A stretch of 46,970 bases of DNA from assembly GCA_016788865.1 (NCBI GenBank), contig JAEUSB010000073.1:1-46970 (forward strand). Direction: 5' to 3'. This document shows positions 43,401 to 46,970 of this stretch, piece after piece. Origin of the DNA: Leptospirales bacterium (GTDB lineage: Bacteria; Spirochaetota; Leptospiria; Leptospirales; Leptonemataceae). The notes under the pieces were generated by a model. The model made no database searches and was not told the origin of the DNA. It saw only the letters and a program-made list of their open reading frames with translations. Positions within the stretch are counted from its first letter, which is position 1, and every line of letters starts with the position of its first letter. The position numbers and the translations under genes are program-made.

Positions 43401-43542
43401 TATGTGGATCAATCCAGTATGCAAAGGCCTCAAATCCTTCTCGCAGGCGGGGCATCTGTTTCGTGAGCCAATCGAGGGTTTTGCTATAGGCCCTGGTAGA
43501 GGATTCCTTTATGGAAAGCAGAGGGCGTTTGATGATTTGCAC
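37468..43542 (-). CDS. bacterial alpha-2-macroglobulin (protease trap)
   Basis: A 2,024-residue giant protein. The thioester motif is present as YPYGCTEQITS with Cys at about 1577; MG-type beta domains precede it and the TED/CUB-like region and receptor-domain-like end follow. It covalently traps invading proteases in the periplasm. Unlike typical family members (~1,500-1,700 residues, lipobox near the N-terminus), it has ~160 residues before the lipobox-like LGSC (Cys 163), including hydrophobic TWVVGAFVFFWRFL near 71-84. Either the start is further downstream or the protein has an extra cytosolic/membrane N-domain. It overlaps pbpC by ATGA. Confidence 0.96.
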   Translation of the reverse strand: MQIIKRPLLSIKESSTRAYSKTLDWLTKQMPRLREGFEAFAYWIDPHILRFLDRTQPLRVRLQAALGKAWTWVVGAFVFFWRFLTAPFRGVAEVFRILFGSFTFTPSNTMKELAAFNESIRLKLSIGQGAIAAKLQKFKREKPPLFRAAALVTVSFSLILGSCTSFQLFQKMTQIQVTVTDPEYTKPTEETVPAPVIIHFSAPAIRIDQIGKNVELQMVPAHPGIWTFIDDSTITFTPAQHWPPDKSYTVTLKPELFAPGVKLSDTKVAFETPEFSGRVASQQFYIDPKDPSIKKAVVTIEFTHPVEPKQVDEKVSFEYSEGILSGKAIPHTTILDESQMIAYVHSATVAIQEKEAKLRFKLASGVTSREGSGKADSLTATVQVPGKFTHFTISRAEVQLVRNEFYELDQVLFVETTSGIAPDELQQHMTVYELPVDRPAEPGTEGVKHYRWSSPKEVSPTILSKARRIATARVEGEDASGNIHPLRVSANEGGYLLVRIDKGAKALGDFQLKDTFETIVRIPDFTRETRIMHDGAILSLAGEKKISVLSYDNDTIEFEIGRILPDQINHLISQSYGNFNSPYFSNYNFNEDNISERMVETVQLNRLNGKRLQYASFDFTRYLTARGTRLQNGLFYLKVRGFKKDQKKPAPGTEDSENSEESENPDEERPQGRNEDKRLVLVSDLGILVKHARSGTRDVFIQSFSQGRPAGNVEIQVIGKNGIPIATQVTDASGHAMLPDLADFKREKAPVAFIAKAGSDLSFMPFSRDDRKLDFSRFEVGGVQGADSKDRLTAYIFSDRGIYRPGDEIRAGMAIKAGDWRRNLVGLPIEVTVRDSRGIEVYSQTIKLSPGAFEEIKYRTEESSPTGAYEIKASVISKTRNQPNLLLGSTTVKVEEFLPDKLRITAQFSSQVNEEAGWSKPEGLKGEVQLMNLFGTPAQNKKVQGTLLLAPRLPYFRGYENYRFFDPLRTTRSFTQDLGQLETDDQGRVQFNLGLEKYAKGIYQVTFHASGFEAEGGRAVSAQSSQIVSPLSQIIGIRTDGDLGYVHLGSSRAISLIAIDSSLRRVPASKLILKIVEERPVSSLVRREDGIYEYKSSIKEIPVAQSELNFGPGGLDQLLPTGTPGDFVVSILDDHQQELNRIQYTVIGQGNLARSLEKNAELSIKLSGKDFIPGQEIELAIRAPYTGAGLITIEKDKVYAHKWFQTTTESSVQRIRLPETLEGNGYVNVTFVRSLDSKAIYTSPLSYGVAPFSVSKRNRTANLVLNTPAEIKPGDTLRIGYATDRPGKVVVFAVDEGILQVARYKRPDPLSHFFQKRALEVSTSQIVDQLLPEFSIVRSLTRIGGDADKLIGLNLNPFKRKRQAPVAYWSGLRDVAGAGEVSFVVPDYFNGRIKVFAVLVSDAVIGVGEKGVLVRGDFIISPSVATFSAPGDTFEISANVSNNVAGSGKDLPVNVQAIADGSIEIQGDSAATLNISERGEKTIRFKARAKLPGEGRVILRATAGNKSGTQTETVSVRPARPYIMDVQSGYLLGGSDEIAVTRTLYPDFRKLEVSVSPVPLAWSSGLFQYLENYPYGCTEQITSRGLAALILKNRPEIAHGTNDQIIAHTLRVLQTRQNSEGAFGFWAANSYVDPFQSAYAVLFLTEAKERGIAVPELLLSRGLTYLESLAQNSEKATLHDRAFALYVLARNGRIKVNDVNGLLTQVGRDSSEFARLPMMYLAATRKLMRQDKEAEELFVKSRPGFFKTWIFGSFDQVSANSNYLYLLARHFPGNFDQLGDSTISSFLTPMRAGEFSTISAAASILAIDAYLDLRKARKLDLNVVQATASGASAPLLFPDQLFAKSQFAPETRKLSFRGNSALPAFYQVTIGGFDQTLPPPYAKGMEVSREFTDEKGNTLKAASVGTEVFVRVRIRGRDNTISNVAIVDLFPGGFEPIFEGGRPDEPVGLPGLKPRLMKPDHVDIREERVVIFASAESSAHEYVYRLRAVSPGKFVVPPLFAEAMYNKSLRALTAESSFEIVPRK

Positions 43543-43653
43543 AGCCTTGTGTGCGCAAAGGTTTCCCTTCCGGCAAGCGCAAAAGCGTTTTTGTCGCCAT
43601 TGCTTTGCAACCCTTTCCGGGTAGGCCGGAGATTTGTCGCTTCGCCCGACAGC

Positions 43654-44475
43654 TCAGACAAACGCAGTTGTTCTGGCGTAAAGATCGGGGGGTAGATGGC
43701 GCTTCAAAGCTGATTCTATTTTATCCCTGCTGTATCGTGGCGAGAAGTGAATTAGTACCAGACGATCCACCTCCTGTAAAGCGGCGGCATTCTCAGCGAT
43801 TTCGAACAGATGCGTGTGGCCCCACTTTCGGGCGCGCTCTACAGGGCGCTGTTCGTCCACGTAGGTGCACTCATGAAATAGGATTCTGGACTTGCGAACA
43901 TCGGGATTGTCGAGCAAGAACTCGATCTGCGTGTCGCCGGAAAATGTGATCACGGGAGACTGAACTTCTTCGAACAAGTCCATGCTCTTTTTCTTCTCTG
44001 CGATTTCAGGTCCGGTGAAATGACTGAATTCTTTCTTCAGCTTCCGAACGCGTTCATAGATTGTGTATCCGTTAGAGGGCACTCTGTGGACACTTCTGAT
44101 AGCCTTGAAAGAAAAATTGCCATAGAGGGGGTAATGGGTATTGTAGTCCACACCCTGCAAATCAAACTCCATCTGGAAATCCTCAATTTCGCACCAGATG
44201 GCGAGAACGCGACGCAGCGGATCTTCCAGTTCTGGAGGGCAGAAAATTTTTCCACCCGGCAGATGCCGGAGACATCGCTGCGAAACATAATACGGAACTC
44301 CCGAGGCATGGTCAAGGTGACCATGCGTCATGAGCAATGTCGGAATTTCAATCAACGGACTCTGGCCGCGCCCGGAGTCAAAGGCCAGATGCAAATGTGG
44401 GACAATTACACTTGTTTCTACGCCACCAGTTGAAACTCCCAGGAATTTTGTGTTTCGAATTACAAACTCTTTCAA
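43654..44475 (-). CDS. metallo-beta-lactamase-fold hydrolase, RNase Z-like
   Basis: A 273-residue protein. The metal-binding H-x-H-x-D-H is THGHLDHASG (50-59), with further ligands in FSGDTQ and FHECTY and a final LIHFSPRY. This pattern and the length fit RNase Z / ElaC-like hydrolases, which process tRNA 3' ends or act as phosphodiesterases; the exact substrate is not given. It overlaps the M16 gene by 4 bp. Confidence 0.85.
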   Translation of the reverse strand: MKEFVIRNTKFLGVSTGGVETSVIVPHLHLAFDSGRGQSPLIEIPTLLMTHGHLDHASGVPYYVSQRCLRHLPGGKIFCPPELEDPLRRVLAIWCEIEDFQMEFDLQGVDYNTHYPLYGNFSFKAIRSVHRVPSNGYTIYERVRKLKKEFSHFTGPEIAEKKKSMDLFEEVQSPVITFSGDTQIEFLLDNPDVRKSRILFHECTYVDEQRPVERARKWGHTHLFEIAENAAALQEVDRLVLIHFSPRYSRDKIESALKRHLPPDLYARTTAFV

Positions 44476-45911
44476 GGAATCCTGGACTCGGGACCCACGA
44501 CGATAACGGGTCGAATCTTCTCCAACTGCGCTTTGAGCGATTTGGGGCCAGCAACGACGATATTGACGTCTGGCTTTACGTGCTTCGCAAAAGCGCGTGC
44601 AACCGCAGCCGTGTTCTCTTTCTGAATGTGTTGTTGGTACTCTTGAATATAGTTCGCGGGCAGGCCATGAAGTCTGAAACGAACCTGTGATCGAAGATAG
44701 CTTTCTGGATCGTCGTAGAGGAAAACAAGAGAGTTCAGAATACTGTTCTTCGCCAGACTCGATTCCTGCTCGCTTGCTGGCTTGTTCATTCCCTGAATGA
44801 TAGAAAGCATGAGTCGCAGTGTTTCATCTGCCTGCTCGACTCGCGTTCCTGCCGCAGCAACAAATCTGCCGTCGTTCTCAAAGAAGGAGGTGTAGGACAT
44901 GGCATAGTAGGCGAGTCCACGCTTTGCGCGAACTTCTTTCATTAAACGCGAGTTAAATGAATTTCCGCCAAGGACATGATTCCCAATTTGGAGAGCATAG
45001 AAGTCCGGAGACTTGTGCGCCGGTAACGTGGTTCCAATTGTAACGGCAGCCTGGGCTACATCCATTTCAACAAGCAAGATCTTGTCCGTATACTTGCGAG
45101 TTGTCACTCTCTCGATTTCTTTTGGAGCTGTAGTTGCCGGGAACTGTGCAAGGAGGCCATCAAGGCTCGATTCAATGTTTACGCCGCGCAAATCACCGCC
45201 AGCAGCAACAATCAGATTTCCTGCGTACAATCTGCGCGCAATTTCAGATTTAATTTTAGCAGTTGTGATCTTTTCAAGATCGGACTTTTCGAGACTCTTG
45301 CCGCGGCGGCTTCCCGGATAGAGCAGTTCCTGCATGCGCCGACCTGCCGTGCTTTCTGGCCGGTTGTTCCGCTGAGAAATATCTGTTTCCATCCCGTCGA
45401 GGATAACATTCAGGCGGTCCTGCGAAAGTTGGGGTTTCAATAACACGTCTGACAGGAGTTGGAATGCGCGAGGAAAATGCCATTTCAAGACCGTCAGGGT
45501 TACAACCCAGGACTCGTAATCGTTGTGAATGCTGAAGCGTGCGCCCATTCGACTAAATTCTTCTGCAATTTGATCACCGCTCAGATTTCCCGCGCCATCC
45601 ACGCCCAAAAGACTTGTGCCCGCGTCCCATAGCCCGGCATTGTCGACGGATTCGAGTTTTGTTCCGCCAGGAAAATGCAGCTCAAGAGTCAGAAAGGGCA
45701 GCGAGTTCTCGTCTGTTACCAGGAGTGTTGCGCCCGATTTCAGCCTTATTTCTTTAATGGCCGGAGGCTGGAAGCGAACCGGTTCCATTGGAATCCCGGC
45801 GAGAATCTTTTGTGCGTGCTCGGCCGCCGCAGAGTTTACCTGACGCGGTGGGCTCTGTGCACCAAGTGCAACGATTGAAAAAATTGCAAAGAGCAGGATG
45901 ATTCGTTTCAT
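44472..45911 (-). CDS. M16-family peptidase-like protein, zinc site lost
   Basis: A 479-residue exported protein (signal peptide MKRIILLFAIFSIVALGAQS). The M16 fold is clear (LELHFPGGTKLESVDNAGL..., QLLSDVLLKPQLSQDRLNVI, GGNSFNSRLMKEVRAKRGLAY), but the HxxEH zinc motif expected in the GLxHFLEHM position reads NAGLWDAGTSLL (91-102). It is probably a non-catalytic partner subunit of the adjacent active M16 protein, as in paired M16 peptidases. The upstream M16 stop and this start overlap by 4 bp. Confidence 0.9.
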   Translation of the reverse strand: MKRIILLFAIFSIVALGAQSPPRQVNSAAAEHAQKILAGIPMEPVRFQPPAIKEIRLKSGATLLVTDENSLPFLTLELHFPGGTKLESVDNAGLWDAGTSLLGVDGAGNLSGDQIAEEFSRMGARFSIHNDYESWVVTLTVLKWHFPRAFQLLSDVLLKPQLSQDRLNVILDGMETDISQRNNRPESTAGRRMQELLYPGSRRGKSLEKSDLEKITTAKIKSEIARRLYAGNLIVAAGGDLRGVNIESSLDGLLAQFPATTAPKEIERVTTRKYTDKILLVEMDVAQAAVTIGTTLPAHKSPDFYALQIGNHVLGGNSFNSRLMKEVRAKRGLAYYAMSYTSFFENDGRFVAAAGTRVEQADETLRLMLSIIQGMNKPASEQESSLAKNSILNSLVFLYDDPESYLRSQVRFRLHGLPANYIQEYQQHIQKENTAAVARAFAKHVKPDVNIVVAGPKSLKAQLEKIRPVIVVGPESRIP

Positions 45912-46970
45912 TTCTGTTTCTCCGGAACAAGACGCGCAGTGGACATTCGATCCGGCGTTATGTAGGTCTTTGCAGTAGCCTGGATTTCCGCCGGTGTGAT
46001 TGTCTGAAGTTCTGTGATCTTCTTGAACAACGTTCCAAAATCTTCGAACAGGAGTTCATAGTAGGACAGGCTATCTGCATACTCGGCGTTCGAGCGGAGA
46101 GAATACAAGAAATCTGCGATCTGGCTATTGCGAACCCTGTCGAGTTCATCTTGCGTCACTCCTTTTTCTGCAATCTGATTGAGTTCATCCTGCAGCGACT
46201 TTAGAATATCGTCGTAGCTTTTTCCGGGTGCCGGTACCGCCTGGATCATGAATAAGTTCGTATAACGTTCGCCGGGATAACCGGTGAAAGCACCCACTTC
46301 TGCTGCGACGCGATCTTTAAGCACCAGCCTTCTGAAAAGCCGGCTGTCGCTGCGGCCTGCCAGGATGCTGGAATACAATTCAAGGGCCAGACTTTCGCGG
46401 CCAATCCCAGACGGCTTAAGCCAGGCAAGAAACATCACTGGTGAACCGTCCTTCTTGACCTCTATGTCGATAGGAAGTGAGTCCCTTTCAATGTCGAGGC
46501 GTGCAGGAAGAATTTTGGGCTTGAGTGCGGAGAAATACTTCCTCATCAGCGCCTCGGTCTTGTCGAAGTCGATATCACCAACCAGTGTGATCACCGTATT
46601 GTTTGGGGCATAATAGGTGTCGTAGAACTGCTTTGCTTGTTCGTAGCTCAAGTATTGAATTACTTCCATGTTTCCAATCAGTGAGCGTCCGTATGGATGA
46701 GATTCGTAAATTTTATTAATAAATGTTTCTAACAAAAACCCCTGGGCTACATTGTCGACACGCAATCTCCGCTCTTCGCGGACAACTTCGCGTTCAACAT
46801 AGAAATCGCGCAGGACAGAGTTCTGCATGCGGTCAGATTCAAGTCTGGCCCAAACTTCAAGTCGATTGGCGGGCAATTCAATCTGATAGTTTGTAAGATC
46901 TTTGGTTGTATATGCGTTGTATCCCCGCTCACCGCTGAGGGCATAGATGGCAGAATCCTCGTCCGGAATA
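45908..46970 (-). CDS. M16-family metallopeptidase (5' end outside window)
   Basis: The C-terminal ~350 residues are in the window; the frame continues through the right edge, reading ...SGERGYNAYTTKDLTNYQIELP. The second-helix glutamate region EREVVREERRLRVDN, the HPYGRSLIGN loop and the second-domain YAPNNTVITLVGD are those of M16B peptidases. The HxxEH motif would lie beyond the edge, so catalytic competence cannot be judged. It probably forms a heterodimer with the downstream zinc-less partner. Confidence 0.93.
   Translation of the reverse strand, partial: IPDEDSAIYALSGERGYNAYTTKDLTNYQIELPANRLEVWARLESDRMQNSVLRDFYVEREVVREERRLRVDNVAQGFLLETFINKIYESHPYGRSLIGNMEVIQYLSYEQAKQFYDTYYAPNNTVITLVGDIDFDKTEALMRKYFSALKPKILPARLDIERDSLPIDIEVKKDGSPVMFLAWLKPSGIGRESLALELYSSILAGRSDSRLFRRLVLKDRVAAEVGAFTGYPGERYTNLFMIQAVPAPGKSYDDILKSLQDELNQIAEKGVTQDELDRVRNSQIADFLYSLRSNAEYADSLSYYELLFEDFGTLFKKITELQTITPAEIQATAKTYITPDRMSTARLVPEKQK

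Noticed and set aside
1..46970. CRISPR array, rRNA genes or insertion sequence
   Set aside because: No evenly spaced repeats, no rRNA sequence and no transposase or terminal inverted-repeat pair was seen by eye.

Overview
The window joins a roughly 26 kb accessory (mobile and conflict-type) region at about 2.5-29.16 kb to an ordinary chromosomal block at 29.16-46.97 kb. The organism cannot be named. The core genes (hisBHA, an ABC-2 exporter, a penicillin-binding protein 1C, a giant bacterial alpha-2-macroglobulin, two M16 peptidases) fit a Gram-negative, envelope-bearing bacterium of about 50% GC; Acidobacteriota or a Leptospira-branch spirochaete are only guesses. By eye the accessory DNA is richer in A+T than the right-hand core.

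Left edge (1-2.46 kb): a TfoX-like protein and a ClC chloride channel with CBS domains. Then 2.77-9.49 kb: a mostly minus-strand run reading exported protein, DUF3102-like/REase-like protein, TIGR04141/DUF6119 protein, FRG-domain protein, and an OLD-type ATPase/TOPRIM protein split by a frameshift. A divergent XRE regulator and a perfect 28-bp palindrome sit at its head. This looks like a regulated anti-phage island.

9.5-12.3 kb: a compact two-gene module, a DisA-type diadenylate cyclase (DAC) followed by a DUF4365 PD-(D/E)XK nuclease-like protein. The DAC reading frame is bracketed by a 24-bp inverted repeat (23 of 24 positions match) holding its start codon at one end and its stop codon at the other. 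The whole module is flanked by diverged ~95-bp direct repeats, and an operator-like dyad covers a TTGACA box upstream of the DAC. This is the best candidate for an undescribed system.

12.3-18.4 kb: two tandem paralogues of unknown family, a stretch with no convincing gene, a HicB-like two-gene pair, a potassium channel with a beta-rich N-terminal domain, and a protein with a HEPN-type R-N-x3-H motif. 18.4-29.17 kb: an integrated plasmid- or phage-plasmid-like element: a short tyrosine recombinase, a ~1 kb non-coding stretch with a perfect hairpin, a ParA operon ending in a zinc-ribbon nuclease, a 582-aa basic protein, an archaeo-eukaryotic-type primase, and a large serine recombinase whose last codons lie inside the 3' end of a tRNA-Leu(CAG) gene. 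That overlap marks the right attachment junction; the left junction was not found.

29.2-47 kb (core): tRNA-Leu, hisB-hisH-hisA, a small basic protein, a secreted 3D-domain protein, an ABC ATPase/permease pair, then a minus-strand operon-like run of two M16 peptidases, an RNase Z-like hydrolase, alpha-2-macroglobulin and pbpC. Most neighbours in this run overlap by 4 bp. The alpha-2-macroglobulin/PBP1C pair is a known periplasmic protease-defence and cell-wall-repair partnership.
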